A stretch of DNA of 64,000 bases from Hymenobacter nivis (GCF_006439025.1 NZ_RCYZ01000007.1:296007-360006), one strand, 5' to 3'; counted from the stretch's first letter, positions 1 to 9,047 are shown. Numbers and translations are program-made. Notes: generated by a model from the letters alone, not told the origin.

Positions 1-1308
1 CAGGGGCATAGTAGTGAGCTGGTTGAGCTCAGGCAGTTTGAGTTCGCCGGCTACTTCCACCGCGTAGATGCTGCGGTAGTTGAAGGCCGCCGTGCCGCCG
101 ACGAAGCCCTGGGTATAGCTGCGGCTTTGCACCTGCTCCAACCGGGTGGCGGCCGTGGGCACCCCGCTCACGGTGGTGGGCTGAATGACGTAGGGCTGGT
201 CGGAATAGGCGTTGAGAAAAGCGTTGCGCAGCCGCCCATACACGCGGTATTCCACGGCGGTGTTGCCCAGTGCATCGGTGTGGCCCAGTAGGCCGAAGGT
301 GTTCTCTACCTGCTTGTAATCGACGCGGTCGAGGGTGCTGGTGAGGGTGCGCAGCGGCGTGCCCGGGTAAAACAGCAGCTTCGTAGTAACGGGGTCGCGC
401 GGCAGCAGGCCGTCGGAGAAGCTGTTGAACTGGTGCTTGAAATCGAGTACGTGGTAGGCCGTCAGGCCCCGGCCCAGCAGCCGGTAGCTCTGAAAGGCGT
501 GGAACTGGTCGCGGTCTTCGGTGTTCTGGGCCTGCGTGAGGTACACCCGCTCGCTGGAGTAGTTGAACAGGTTGCCAGGGTAATTCGCCGCGTCGGTGAC
601 GGTTTCCGTGTCGCGCGGGTATACGCCGCCCTGCTCCACGGCGCGGTGGCGGCTGGTACTGATGTTGGCCAGCAGGCGGTAGCGGCCGTTTTCGGACTGG
701 TAGCGGGTAAAAAACAGCAGGTTGTTGTGCTCCACCAGGCCCACCCCGCCCACGGCGCCCGAGGTGGTGCCGATGATTTTGTTCGACGCGATGCGCTCGT
801 AGGCGGCCCCCACGCTGAAGTTCTTTTTCAGGCTGCGGCTGTAGCTGATTTCAAACACCTGCTCGCCCGAAGTGGACTGCAAAATTCGGAAAAACGAATA
901 CGGCGAGCGGCTGTCGTAATACGGAATGTCGCTGCCCTCGCGGGCGTACTTGTCGAACACGTTGCGCCCCAGCCGGGCCCCCAGCTTCAGGTTGGGCTGG
1001 TAAAGCAGCGGCCGCGTGGCCGAGCCCACCGTGCCCAAGTCCTGCTGAAACGTGGAATCGTGCATCCAAAACCGGATTTGCGGCAGCTTCACCAGGCTGG
1101 TATCGACGGTCGTGCCGGCCGTGGAGTCGCGCAGCACCTCGGCCTCATAGATGACGCGGGTGGTTTTGGGCCCGTACAGCACCTTGGTCGAGTCATCGAC
1201 GACTTGGGCGCGGACCGCCAGGGGCCCCAGCAGCGCCCCGGCCAGCAGCAGGGCCCCGGCGAACCCGCCGCGGCTCAGCAAATGCAGAAAGAAAAGGAAG
1301 TAGTGCAA
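1..1308 (-). CDS. Putative outer-membrane porin (Bacteroidota type), partial
   Basis: The minus strand reads open from about 1308 to the window edge, so the C-terminus is missing. The N-terminus is a hydrophobic signal-like stretch ending in VRAQ. It is followed by a beta-rich, aromatic-rich sequence (SYSRSLKKNFSVGAAYERI, YPGNLFNYSSERVY) typical of the Bacteroidota putative porin family, which is predicted to form an outer-membrane barrel. No ATG lies in frame near the start. A TTG at 1306-1308 is the best choice but is uncertain. The gene lies about 65 bp downstream of lpxK on the same strand and may be cotranscribed. Family assignment is from sequence character and is not certain. Confidence 0.7.
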   Translation of the reverse strand, partial: MHYFLFFLHLLSRGGFAGALLLAGALLGPLAVRAQVVDDSTKVLYGPKTTRVIYEAEVLRDSTAGTTVDTSLVKLPQIRFWMHDSTFQQDLGTVGSATRPLLYQPNLKLGARLGRNVFDKYAREGSDIPYYDSRSPYSFFRILQSTSGEQVFEISYSRSLKKNFSVGAAYERIASNKIIGTTSGAVGGVGLVEHNNLLFFTRYQSENGRYRLLANISTSRHRAVEQGGVYPRDTETVTDAANYPGNLFNYSSERVYLTQAQNTEDRDQFHAFQSYRLLGRGLTAYHVLDFKHQFNSFSDGLLPRDPVTTKLLFYPGTPLRTLTSTLDRVDYKQVENTFGLLGHTDALGNTAVEYRVYGRLRNAFLNAYSDQPYVIQPTTVSGVPTAATRLEQVQSRSYTQGFVGGTAAFNYRSIYAVEVAGELKLPELNQLTTMPL

Positions 1309-1373
1309 ACGGGCAAAAGCTAAGCGGCGCAAGGCCGGGCAGGGCGAAAAAACGGGTAAGCGGGTGCGGGGCT

Positions 1374-2435
1374 TCAGGCGGCGCGGGGCCCCGGCGGGGC
1401 GGGCAGCCGGGCGCGCAGCACAGCCGCGTCGGTGGGGCTCAACGCCGCCTGCACCGCAATGGTATAGAGGGGCAAGCCGGCCAGCGCGGCCGCCAGCGCG
1501 GGGTCGGCCAGCCGGGCGGCGTCCTTGGTGGTGGTAAAAATAGGCCACCCGGGCCGCCAGTGCGCCCGCAGCGTCGCCAGGTCGGCGGGCGCGAAGGCGT
1601 GGTGGTCGGGAAAATCGGCGTGAAAGGCTATTTCGTAGCCCAGGCTTTCGAGGTGCTGGCGCAGGGGCCCCGGCTGCGCAATGCCGGTGAGCAGCAGCGC
1701 CGGGCCGCCCGGCGCGGGCAGGCTGGTGGCCGCGGCCAGGGCTTGCGGCGGGCCGTATTCGTAGCTTGAAAATAGCACCGGGGCCCCGGGCCGGGCGTAG
1801 CGGTCGATGCGCTGGGCCACGGCGGCGCGGGCAGCAGCCGGGGCCCCGGGCGGGCATTTCGTGGCGATGATAATATCGGCGCGGCGGGCCCCGGCGCGGC
1901 TTTCGCGCAGGCGGCCGGCGGGCAGCACACGGTCGGCGTAGAACGGGCGGGCCCACTCGGTGAGCAACACGTTCAGGGCGGGGCGCACGGCACGGTGCTG
2001 GTAGGCGTCGTCGAGCACCACAACGGTGATTTCCGGGTGCGCGTGCAGCAGCAATTCCACGCCCAGGCGGCGGGCTTCGGCCACGGCCACGGCCACCCCC
2101 CGGGGCCCAAACTGCTCAAAGTATTGCCAGGGCTCGTCGCCCACCGTGGCCGCCGAATCGGAGGCCGTGGCCAGGCGGGGGCCCCGGGTGCGGCGGCCGT
2201 AGCCGCGGCTGAGCACGGCCGGGCGGTGGCCCTGGCGCAGCAGTTCGTTGAGCAACCACTCGACGTGGGGCGTTTTGCCGGTGCCACCCACGCGCAGGTT
2301 GCCCACGCCTACCAGCGGCACGGCGAAGGCCACCGACGGCTTCCAGCCCCGGTCGTACAGCCAGTTGCGAACGGCCAGCACGCCCGCGTAGAGCCAGGAA
2401 AACGGCAGCAACAGAAAAGCGAATCCAGCGGGCAT
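1374..2435 (-). CDS. lpxK: Tetraacyldisaccharide 4'-kinase LpxK
   Basis: LpxK phosphorylates the 4' position of the lipid A disaccharide at the inner membrane, the sixth step of the Raetz pathway. The protein is 353 aa from the ATG at 2433-2435, the usual family length. The frame is open further upstream, but that extension translates the neighbour's repeat and is not LpxK-like. After an N-terminal hydrophobic anchor (MPAGFAFLLLPFSWLYAGVL) comes the Walker A region VGVGNLRVGGTGKTP, diagnostic of the family, and downstream VVLDDAYQHRAVRP matches the conserved LpxK DD.QH segment. It is divergent from the membrane-protein gene starting at 2564. It implies an LPS-type outer membrane. Confidence 0.95.
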   Translation of the reverse strand: MPAGFAFLLLPFSWLYAGVLAVRNWLYDRGWKPSVAFAVPLVGVGNLRVGGTGKTPHVEWLLNELLRQGHRPAVLSRGYGRRTRGPRLATASDSAATVGDEPWQYFEQFGPRGVAVAVAEARRLGVELLLHAHPEITVVVLDDAYQHRAVRPALNVLLTEWARPFYADRVLPAGRLRESRAGARRADIIIATKCPPGAPAAARAAVAQRIDRYARPGAPVLFSSYEYGPPQALAAATSLPAPGGPALLLTGIAQPGPLRQHLESLGYEIAFHADFPDHHAFAPADLATLRAHWRPGWPIFTTTKDAARLADPALAAALAGLPLYTIAVQAALSPTDAAVLRARLPAPPGPRAA

Positions 2436-2563
2436 ACGGGGGCAATGTGCCAAAGCAACGGCCTGCAAAAGTACGGCCGCCGCCGGCCCGCCCGCACAAA
2501 CCGGCGGCTGCGTGGTTGCTTGCGGCACCGTTGCGGCATTCTTGCCTGCCGCGGACCCATCCC

Positions 2564-3259
2564 ATGCGTTTTTTTCTCCTCTTGCTTGCCTTGCTGGGGC
2601 CCCTGGCCGCCCGCCCCGCCGCTGCTCAATCGGCTGCTCAATCGGCTGCTCGATCGGCTGCCCAACCGGCCACCGACACGCTGCACCCCGCCGTGCCGCC
2701 ACCCGCCGCGGCGGGGCCCCTGGGCAGGTTCGACGCCGAGCGCCGCCGCCTCGACCAGCGCGGGCTGCTCGTGCTGGGCGGTTGGGCGGCGGGCAACTTG
2801 CTGGTCAGCGGCATCGCCACGGGCCAAACCGACGGCTCGGCCCACTACTTCCACCAGATGAACATTGGCTGGGGCGCCGTGAACCTGGCGCTGGCCGTGC
2901 CCGGCTTGCTGGCCGCTCGCCGCGCCGCCCGCGCCCCTGGGGGCCCCGCCGCCGACCGCCCCGGCGCCGTGCGCGCCCAGGGGCGCACCGAAAACCTGTA
3001 CCTTTTCAACGCCGGCCTCGACGTGGCCTACCTGGCCACCGGCGCGTACTTCTTGGAAAAGAGCCGCAACCCCGCCACCGACAACCCTAACCGCTGGCGC
3101 GGCTACGGCCAATCGCTGCTGCTACAGGGCAGCTTTTTGCTGCTCTTCGACGGGTTTCAGTTTGCCGCCCACCACCGGCACGGGCAGGCGCTGTACCCGC
3201 TGCTGAGCCGCGTGCGCCTGGGCCCCGGCGCGGTGGCCGTGGTGCTGCCGCTGCGCTGA
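2564..3259 (+). CDS. Small membrane protein of unknown function (possibly DUF6992)
   Basis: The protein is 231 aa from the ATG at 2564, chosen because a signal-like stretch MRFFLLLLALLGPLAARPAAAQ begins there. A short Ala/Ser/Gln-rich segment follows, encoded by a 12-bp tandem repeat. Two or more hydrophobic segments come next (LLVLGGWAAGNLLVSGIATG, AVNLALAVPGLLAA, YGQSLLLQGSFLLLFDGFQFAAH). The pattern ENLYLFNAGLDVAYLATGAYF...GYGQSLLLQG resembles small Bacteroidota proteins annotated as DUF6992; that name is from memory and unverified. It is divergent from lpxK. No function is claimed. Confidence 0.7.
   Translation: MRFFLLLLALLGPLAARPAAAQSAAQSAARSAAQPATDTLHPAVPPPAAAGPLGRFDAERRRLDQRGLLVLGGWAAGNLLVSGIATGQTDGSAHYFHQMNIGWGAVNLALAVPGLLAARRAARAPGGPAADRPGAVRAQGRTENLYLFNAGLDVAYLATGAYFLEKSRNPATDNPNRWRGYGQSLLLQGSFLLLFDGFQFAAHHRHGQALYPLLSRVRLGPGAVAVVLPLR
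2621..2668 (+). repeat. Four-unit 12-bp in-frame tandem repeat
   Basis: Units of 12 bp (GCTGCTCAATCG, the same again, GCTGCTCGATCG, GCTGCCCAACCG) lie just after the signal peptide of the membrane protein. They encode a four-residue Ala-Ala-Gln/Arg-Ser period. The units degrade from left to right. Copy-number change would be in frame. Confidence 0.85.
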
Positions 3260-3279
3260 TTTCGCCCGTATTTTGCCCC

Positions 3280-3966
3280 ATGCCCACCTTCGCCGACCGC
3301 CTGCTGCGCTTTCTTACCACGTTTCCGCTGCCCGGGGCCCTGCCCGGCGGCGTGGAGGCGCTGAGCCCGTTCCGCGAGCCGGCGGTGCAGGACTTGCTCG
3401 GCCAATTTGCGCACAAATTTTACGCCGACAACCGGCCCCGGGTGGCCGTGCTGGGCATCAACCCCGGCCGGCTGGGCATGGGCCGCACCGGCGTGGCCTT
3501 CACCGACCCGGGGGCCCTGGCCGAGTTTTGCGGCATTGCGCACGGCCTGCCCCGGCAGCGGCCCGAAATCTCAACCCAGTTTGTGTACCAAGTGGTGGCG
3601 GCGCTGGGGGGCCCCGCGGCGTTTTACCAGCACTTCTACCTGGGCTCGGTGTACCCGCTGGTGCTACTGCGCAACGGCTTGAACTACAATTATTACGACG
3701 CGCCCAACCTCACCAAAGCCCTGTGGCCCGACATGCAGCGCTCGTTGCGCCAGCAGGTGAACGAGCTAGGCCTGCGCGCCGACGTGGCCATCAGCCTAGG
3801 CAAGCGCAATGGCCTCTTCTTCAACAAGCTGAACGACGAGCTGGGCCTGTTCAAAAAAATTATCGTCCTCGACCACCCGCGCTACCTCATGCAATACCAC
3901 CGCCGCGAGCTGGCCGCCAACGTGGCCCGCTACGTGGAGGCGCTGGGCGAGTGCCTGGTCGATTAA
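3280..3966 (+). CDS. SMUG2-like uracil-DNA glycosylase family protein (DUF4918)
   Basis: The protein is 228 aa. It contains RVAVLGINPGRLGMGRTGVAFTDP, the glycine-rich catalytic region of the SMUG2/DUF4918 branch of the uracil-DNA glycosylase superfamily, then VYPLVLLRNGLNYNYYD and a C-terminal HPRYLMQYHRR that matches the conserved H-P segment gripping the extrahelical base. It probably removes uracil or oxidised pyrimidines from DNA in base-excision repair. A near-consensus -7 box (TATTTTG, 3269-3275) ends only four bases before the ATG, so the mRNA may be leaderless. The Nif3-like gene follows after 23 bp. Confidence 0.85.
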   Translation: MPTFADRLLRFLTTFPLPGALPGGVEALSPFREPAVQDLLGQFAHKFYADNRPRVAVLGINPGRLGMGRTGVAFTDPGALAEFCGIAHGLPRQRPEISTQFVYQVVAALGGPAAFYQHFYLGSVYPLVLLRNGLNYNYYDAPNLTKALWPDMQRSLRQQVNELGLRADVAISLGKRNGLFFNKLNDELGLFKKIIVLDHPRYLMQYHRRELAANVARYVEALGECLVD

Positions 3967-3989
3967 CACCGAATCAACACCTACTCGCA

Positions 3990-5111
3990 ATGCCTACCGT
4001 TCACGACTTGGCCCAGCTCCTCGAAGCCGCCGCGCCCCTCGCCTACCAGGAAAGCTACGACAACGCCGGCCTGCAGTGCGGCGACCCGCAGGCCGCAATC
4101 ACGGGCGTGCTCATCACGCTCGACTGCACGCCGGCCGTGGTGGCCGAGGCCGTGCGCCGCGGTTGCAACGTGGTGGTGGCCCACCACCCGGTCATTTTCC
4201 GGCCCCTCAAGCGCCTCACCGGGGCCAACGAGGTGGAGCAAACCATTATGGCGGCCCTGAAAAACGACGTGGCCATCTACGCCGCCCACACCAACCTCGA
4301 CAACGTGCGCGGCGGCGTGAACGACAAGCTGGCCGAGAAGCTGGGCCTGACCAACACCCGCACCCTGGCCCCGCAGAGCGGCCGGCTGGCCCGCCTCACC
4401 ACCTACGTGCCCAACCGCCCCGAGGACCAGGCCGCCGACGTAGCCGGCCGCGTGCTGGGGGCCCTGTACGCCGCCGGTGCCGGCCAGGTGGGCCAGTACG
4501 CGGCGTGCAGCTTCCGCGCCGATGGGCTGGGCACCTTCACGCCCGGCGCGGGCACCCGCCCCGCCATCGGCCAGGAAAACCGCCCCGAAACCGTGCCCGA
4601 AACCCGCCTCGAAGTGCTGCTGCCGCTGCACCGCCAGGCCGCCGTGCTGGGGGCCCTGCGCCAAGCCCACCCCTACGAGGAAGTGGCCTACGACCTCATT
4701 AAGCTCGAAAACACGCACCAGGACGTGGGCGCCGGCCTGGTGGGCGAGTTGCCGGGGCCCCTGGCGCCCGCCGCCTTCCGGGCCCTGCTCAAGCAGCAAC
4801 TGCGCGTGCCAGTGGTGCGCTTCACGGCGTTCGAAAAGGACATAAAAACCGTGGCGCTGTGCGGCGGGGCGGGCGCGTTCCTCATCGGGGCAGCGCGGGC
4901 GGCCGAGGCCGACGCCTACGTGACGGGCGACGTGAAGTACCACGAGTTTTTCGGGGCCGAGGGCCGGCTTATGCTCTGCGACGTGGGCCATTTCGAGAGC
5001 GAGCAGTTCACGGGCGAGGTATTCCGCGATTTGCTCCTGGCCGGTTTTGGGCGTACTTTTGCGGTCTTATTCGCTGAGACTCCTACGAATCCCGTTCACT
5101 ATGACTGCTAA
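3990..5111 (+). CDS. Nif3-like dinuclear metal centre hexameric protein
   Basis: The protein is 373 aa from the ATG at 3990, with the long form (central inserted domain) common in Firmicutes and Bacteroidota. Metal-binding residues are visible: VVVAHHPVIF (His pair), AAHTNLDNV (Asp) and, near the end, CDVGHFESEQF (His and Glu). The family is often named GTP cyclohydrolase I type 2 homologue, but its role is not settled. Its last 11 bases overlap the start of the zinc-ribbon gene, and that gene's own promoter lies inside this 3' end. The coupling of Nif3 with a PF02591-type zinc-ribbon protein is common in Bacteroidota. Confidence 0.93.
   Translation: MPTVHDLAQLLEAAAPLAYQESYDNAGLQCGDPQAAITGVLITLDCTPAVVAEAVRRGCNVVVAHHPVIFRPLKRLTGANEVEQTIMAALKNDVAIYAAHTNLDNVRGGVNDKLAEKLGLTNTRTLAPQSGRLARLTTYVPNRPEDQAADVAGRVLGALYAAGAGQVGQYAACSFRADGLGTFTPGAGTRPAIGQENRPETVPETRLEVLLPLHRQAAVLGALRQAHPYEEVAYDLIKLENTHQDVGAGLVGELPGPLAPAAFRALLKQQLRVPVVRFTAFEKDIKTVALCGGAGAFLIGAARAAEADAYVTGDVKYHEFFGAEGRLMLCDVGHFESEQFTGEVFRDLLLAGFGRTFAVLFAETPTNPVHYDC
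5030..5061 (+). promoter_or_regulatory. Bacteroidota sigma-70 promoter for the zinc-ribbon gene
   Basis: TTTG at 5030-5033, a 20-bp spacer and TACTTTTG at 5054-5061 match the Bacteroidota -33/-7 consensus (TTTG, TAnnTTTG). It lies within the 3' end of the Nif3-like gene, about 40 bp before the ATG at 5101, so the downstream gene can be expressed independently. Confidence 0.65.
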
Positions 5112-5871
5112 AGCTGCCGCCCTGGCCCACGCCGATGTTCCCGTAGCCACCAAGCTGGAAGCCCTGCTTGCCCTGCAGCGCCTTGATTCCCAGCTCGATG
5201 AAATTCGGCGCGTGCGTGGCGACCTGCCCGAGGAAGTGCGCGACCTCGAAGACGAGATTGCCGGCTACGAAGTGCGCGTGAAGAAATTCGACGAGGACAT
5301 TCAGGGCCTCAACGACTTCATCAAGAGCCGCAAACAAGCCAGCAAAGACGCCGAAACGCTCATCAAGAAATACGACGAGCAGCAGCAGAACGTGCGCAAC
5401 AACCGCGAGTTCGAAGCCATTGCCAAGGAAATGGAACTGCAGCGCCTCGAAATCCAGATTTCGGACAAGAAAATCAAAGAATCGCAGTACCAGATCGACG
5501 TGAAAAACGCCGAAATCGCCGGTACCAAGAGCAAGCTCGACGAGCGCCGCAAGGACCTCGACACCAAAAAGGGCGAGCTGGACACCATCATCGCCGAAAA
5601 CGAAGAGGAAGAGCGCGGCATCCTCACCCAGCGCGAGGAAGCCACCGCCCCGGTGGAGCCCCGCCTGCTGACGGCCTACACCCGCATCCGCGGCAACGTG
5701 CGCAACGGCCTGGCCGTGGTGCTGGTGCGCCGCGACGCCTGCGGTGGCTGCTTCAACACGGTGCCGCCCCAGCGCCAAGCCGACATCATTTCGCACAAGA
5801 AAATCATCGTGTGCGAGCACTGCGGCCGCATTCTGGCCGACGTGGAAGGCCGCGCCACCGCCAACGTTTAG
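5101..5871 (+). CDS. Coiled-coil C4-type zinc-ribbon protein
   Basis: The protein is 256 aa. Residues about 20-185 are a long heptad-rich coiled coil (KFDEDIQGLNDFIKSRKQ..., LDERRKDLDTKKGELD). The C-terminus carries a four-cysteine zinc ribbon, CGGCFNTVPPQ...VCEHCGRIL, as in the PF02591 family (CT398/HP0958-like). Helicobacter HP0958 binds RpoN and flagellar mRNA, but that role cannot be carried over. The start at 5101 overlaps the Nif3-like stop by 11 bp (ATGACTGCTAA), suggesting translational coupling in addition to the internal promoter. Confidence 0.9.
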   Translation: MTAKAAALAHADVPVATKLEALLALQRLDSQLDEIRRVRGDLPEEVRDLEDEIAGYEVRVKKFDEDIQGLNDFIKSRKQASKDAETLIKKYDEQQQNVRNNREFEAIAKEMELQRLEIQISDKKIKESQYQIDVKNAEIAGTKSKLDERRKDLDTKKGELDTIIAENEEEERGILTQREEATAPVEPRLLTAYTRIRGNVRNGLAVVLVRRDACGGCFNTVPPQRQADIISHKKIIVCEHCGRILADVEGRATANV

Positions 5872-5916
5872 TTAACCAAGCGGGGCCCTGCGCGGCCCTT
5901 ACTTGGGAAGAATAAG

Positions 5917-5948
5917 GAAAAGGAACGGCCCCGCGCCGTTCCTTTTTT
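5917..5948 (+). terminator. Rho-independent terminator after the zinc-ribbon gene
   Basis: A stem of AAAAGGAACGGC with GCCGTTCCTTTT around a short GC-rich loop ends in a T run. It lies 45 bp after the stop codon and closes the SMUG2 - Nif3 - zinc-ribbon unit. Confidence 0.85.
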
Positions 5949-5964
5949 GTTGACCGGCCCTTCC

Positions 5965-7545
5965 ATGTTTCAATTACGCCTTAGGCACTTCTTCCGCCGT
6001 TTCCAGTCGGCCGCCCAGGCGCTGGGGGCCCTGCTGGGCCTGTGGTTACTGACGGCCTTCGCGCCGCAGGGCCCCGCCAGCGGTGAACTGCCCGGGGACC
6101 CCACACCAACGCCGGCCACCGCCGCCGCGGCCGATAACCAGCTGCCGCCCAGCAGCCAGCGCGCCTACGCCGAGGTGCTGAAGCTGCGCCTCGGCGCCGC
6201 CCGGCAGCTGCTGGCGCCCGAGCTGGCCCGCGCGCCCGGGGCACCCGCTCCCCTGCTGGTGGCCGACTGCGCCGACTTCGTGGAGCTGCTGGCCACCCAG
6301 GACGCAGCCCGCTATGCGCAGCTAGTACCCGGCCAGCAGGCCCGGCTCGACGCCCTGGACGGGGCCCCCGCGGGGCCCTGGCGCGACTACGCCCGCGCCG
6401 AAATCCGGCTGCACCTGGGGCTGGAGCATGTGGGCTTCGGGCACGAAGTGCTGGGGGCCTGGCAACTGCGCCGGGCCTACCAGCAGGTGCAGGCCCTGGC
6501 GCAGCAGTACCCGGGCTTCGTGCCGGCCCGCACCACGCTGGGCCTGGGGCAGTTCGCCCTCGGCACGCTGCCCCCGGGCTACCACTGGTTGCTGCGCCTG
6601 CTGGGCCTGCCCGGCGACGTGGACGCCGGCCTCGCCAACCTCGGCCAGGCCGCCGACCAGCCCCACGCCTTCCAGGCCGAGAGCCAGCTGTTCCGGGCCC
6701 TCATCCGCGAAACGTACTTCAAGCAGCCCGCCGAAGCGCTGCGGCTGGCGGCCCTGCTGCCCACCCAGCAGCCCGATAACCTGCTCTTTGCCTACGTGTC
6801 CACCACCGTGCTCAAGCGCCAGCACCAAACGGCCTCCGCCCTCGCCGCTTACCGCGCCCGCCCCACCGGCCCGGCCTACCTGCCCTTCGCCTACCTGCAC
6901 CACCTGGCGGGCGACTTGCTGCTCTACCAAGCCGATTACGTCGGTTCGGAACGCGAGAATTTGCAATTCCTGCGCGAATACCGGGGCCAGAACTACCGCA
7001 AAGACGCCGCCTTTAAGCTCTACCTAGCGGCCTGGCTGGGCGGGCAGCCGGCGGCAGCAATAGAGCGCTACCGCCAGCAAATCAACCTGGCGGGCCCCAC
7101 CATGGTGGAGGAAGACGCTTACGCCCAGCGCTTCTACCATAACGCCCAGAACCTCAACCCCGTCCTGACCCGCGCCCGCTTGCAGCTCGACGGCGGCTAC
7201 TACCGCCCGGCGCTGGCCACACTGCGCGCCTTCCGGGCCACGGCCGCCACGCCCCTGCGCGACCGCCTGGAGGGCCCCTACCGCTACGCCCGCGCCTACC
7301 AGGGCCTGGGCCGCCCCGATTCGGCCCGCCAAGCCTACGCCCAAACGCTGGCTATTTCTACCCAGGCCGGCGAGAACGCCTACTACTTTGGGCCCCAGGC
7401 CGCCCTGGAGCTGGGCTACCTGGCCCGGGCTGCCGGCCAGCGCCCGCAAGCCAAGGCCTACTTCGAGCAAGCCCTTCACTCGCCCAAGCACGAGTACAAA
7501 AACAGCACCGACGCCAAGGCCAAGCTGGCGCTGCGCGGGCTGTAG
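5965..7545 (+). CDS. TPR-like protein with N-terminal membrane anchor
   Basis: The protein is 526 aa from the ATG at 5965, chosen over a TTG 18 bp upstream because it sits directly before a basic then hydrophobic segment (FRRFQSAAQALGALLGLWLLTAFAP). The rest is alpha-helical and rich in Ala, Leu, Tyr and Gln, with degenerate TPR-like helices, for example RYARAYQGLGRPDSARQAYAQTLAIS and LGYLARAAGQRPQAKAYFEQAL near the C-terminus. The layout, including FVPARTTLGLGQFALGTLPPGYHWLLRLLG, resembles TTC39/Iml2-type TPR proteins; this is an inference. It is probably a periplasmic or envelope scaffold. The partner is unknown. Confidence 0.75.
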   Translation: MFQLRLRHFFRRFQSAAQALGALLGLWLLTAFAPQGPASGELPGDPTPTPATAAAADNQLPPSSQRAYAEVLKLRLGAARQLLAPELARAPGAPAPLLVADCADFVELLATQDAARYAQLVPGQQARLDALDGAPAGPWRDYARAEIRLHLGLEHVGFGHEVLGAWQLRRAYQQVQALAQQYPGFVPARTTLGLGQFALGTLPPGYHWLLRLLGLPGDVDAGLANLGQAADQPHAFQAESQLFRALIRETYFKQPAEALRLAALLPTQQPDNLLFAYVSTTVLKRQHQTASALAAYRARPTGPAYLPFAYLHHLAGDLLLYQADYVGSERENLQFLREYRGQNYRKDAAFKLYLAAWLGGQPAAAIERYRQQINLAGPTMVEEDAYAQRFYHNAQNLNPVLTRARLQLDGGYYRPALATLRAFRATAATPLRDRLEGPYRYARAYQGLGRPDSARQAYAQTLAISTQAGENAYYFGPQAALELGYLARAAGQRPQAKAYFEQALHSPKHEYKNSTDAKAKLALRGL

Positions 7546-7563
7546 CCTTTTCATTAGTTCGTT

Positions 7564-8856
7564 TTGGAACAGTTTGTTACCATTCATTTAGCTCAGCTAC
7601 CTATTTCGCCCGACGAGTTCCGGCGGCGGGCCCTGCAGTGGGCGGCGCAGTTTCCGCACTGCGCATATTTTGAGCACAGCGGCCAGCTGGAATACCCCCG
7701 GGGCCCCTTCGGCCGGCTGCTGGCGGTGGCGGCCGCAGCCCCCGGGGCCCCTAGTTCGTTGGCCGAGCTGGAAGATTATTTGGCCCGGCCCGCGGCGGGG
7801 GCCCCGCGCTGCGGCTTCCTCACCTACGACCTCAAGAACGAGATTGAAGCCCTGACCAGCGCGAACTTTAGGGCCCTTGACTGGCCGCAGCTACACTTCT
7901 TCACGCCCGAAACCTGGCTGGTGTGGCAGATCGAAACCGTGGAAATTCACGGTGTTTCCGCCGGAATAGTAGCCGCAATTCTGGCCACAGCCTTACCTGC
8001 CGGGGCCCCGCCGCGGGTGCCCGCCCTGCGCCCGCGCCTGCCCCGGGCCGACTACCTGCGCGCCGTGGCGGCGGTGCGCGAGGACATTCTCAACGGCGAA
8101 GTGTACGAGCTGAACCTGTGCCAGGAGTTCTACGCCGAAAACGTGCAGCTCAACCCCACGGACCTGTTTTGGCGGCTCAACGCGGCCTCGCCGGCCCCGT
8201 TTGCGGGCTTCGTGCGCTGGCAAGACCACTACTTGCTCTGCGCCTCGCCCGAGCGGTTTTTGGCCCGCCGGGGCCCCACCGTCCTCTCCCAGCCCATCAA
8301 AGGCACCCGTCGCCGGGGCCCCACCCCGGCCGACGATGCGCAGCAGCGCCAGGCCCTGCTGGCCGACGAAAAGGAGCGCGCCGAAAACCTGATGATCGTG
8401 GACCTGGTGCGCAACGACCTGGCCCGGGTGGCCGAAACTGGCTCGGTGCGCGTCCCCGAACTCTTTGGCCTTTACCCGTTTCGCCACGTGTGGCAAATGA
8501 TTTCAACCGTAGAAGCGGACTTGCGCCCGGGCGTGGCACTGCCCGAAATCCTGCGCGCCACCTTCCCGATGGGCTCCATGACCGGGGCCCCCAAGGTGCG
8601 CGCCATGCAGCTCATCGAGGGCTACGAGCGCAGCCGCCGTGGCCTCTACAGCGGCAGCATCGGCTGGGTGGGCCCCGGCGGCGATTTCGACTTCAACGTA
8701 GTGATTCGCAGCCTCCAATACCGCGCCGACACCGGCTACCTCAGCTTCCAGGTGGGCTCGGCCATCACCTATGACTCCGACGCCGAGCAGGAATACGCCG
8801 AGTGCCTGCTCAAAGCCCAGGGCCTGTTAGAAGCGCTGGGCACAAGTATCATTTAA
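7564..8856 (+). CDS. pabB: Anthranilate/aminodeoxychorismate synthase component I (PabB-like)
   Basis: The 430-aa chorismate-binding enzyme probably makes 4-amino-4-deoxychorismate for folate. Conserved blocks are visible: ILNGEVYELNLCQEF, LCASPERFLARRG, LSQPIKGTRRRG, EKERAENLMIVDLVRNDLARV, FPMGSMTGAPKVRAMQLI and YSGSIGWVGPGGDFDFNVVIRS. The KGTRRRG form favours PabB over TrpE, and a stand-alone gene away from trp genes agrees. The only usable start is a TTG at 7564, so the exact N-terminus is uncertain. No glutamine amidotransferase partner (PabA) is nearby. Confidence 0.88.
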   Translation: MEQFVTIHLAQLPISPDEFRRRALQWAAQFPHCAYFEHSGQLEYPRGPFGRLLAVAAAAPGAPSSLAELEDYLARPAAGAPRCGFLTYDLKNEIEALTSANFRALDWPQLHFFTPETWLVWQIETVEIHGVSAGIVAAILATALPAGAPPRVPALRPRLPRADYLRAVAAVREDILNGEVYELNLCQEFYAENVQLNPTDLFWRLNAASPAPFAGFVRWQDHYLLCASPERFLARRGPTVLSQPIKGTRRRGPTPADDAQQRQALLADEKERAENLMIVDLVRNDLARVAETGSVRVPELFGLYPFRHVWQMISTVEADLRPGVALPEILRATFPMGSMTGAPKVRAMQLIEGYERSRRGLYSGSIGWVGPGGDFDFNVVIRSLQYRADTGYLSFQVGSAITYDSDAEQEYAECLLKAQGLLEALGTSII

Positions 8857-8974
8857 CAATCATCAATCAACATTTAACATTGTTGATGCGCTAAGCGGCA
8901 CCTGCCCTTTTGCGCAGCGAAACGGCACGGCGCAACGCGCTAACTATTAAATGTTAACTACTAACTGTTAATTG
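8857..8974. repeat. Intergenic dyad element with short-word AT-rich arms
   Basis: Directly after the pabB stop, an AT-rich arm built of CAAT/CATTTAACA words (8857-8892) faces an arm with the complementary words (8931-8974), separated by a GC-rich core. Arms share CAACATTTAA/TTAAATGTT and GCGC blocks but pair imperfectly. It resembles the elements at 12791 and 10484 in design. No ORF lies inside. Confidence 0.5.
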
Positions 8975-9013
8975 ACCCTCCCTGCCATTCTGTCATTTTC
9001 CGGTGGGAAGCCG

Positions 9014-9021
9014 TATCTTTG
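9014..9021 (+). promoter_or_regulatory. -7 box upstream of miaB
   Basis: TATCTTTG fits the Bacteroidota -7 consensus TAnnTTTG, 27 bp before the miaB ATG. No good -33 TTG element is seen at the usual spacing. Confidence 0.5.
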
Positions 9022-9047
9022 CGGCCCGTCGAAAAGCGGCCTTTGCC

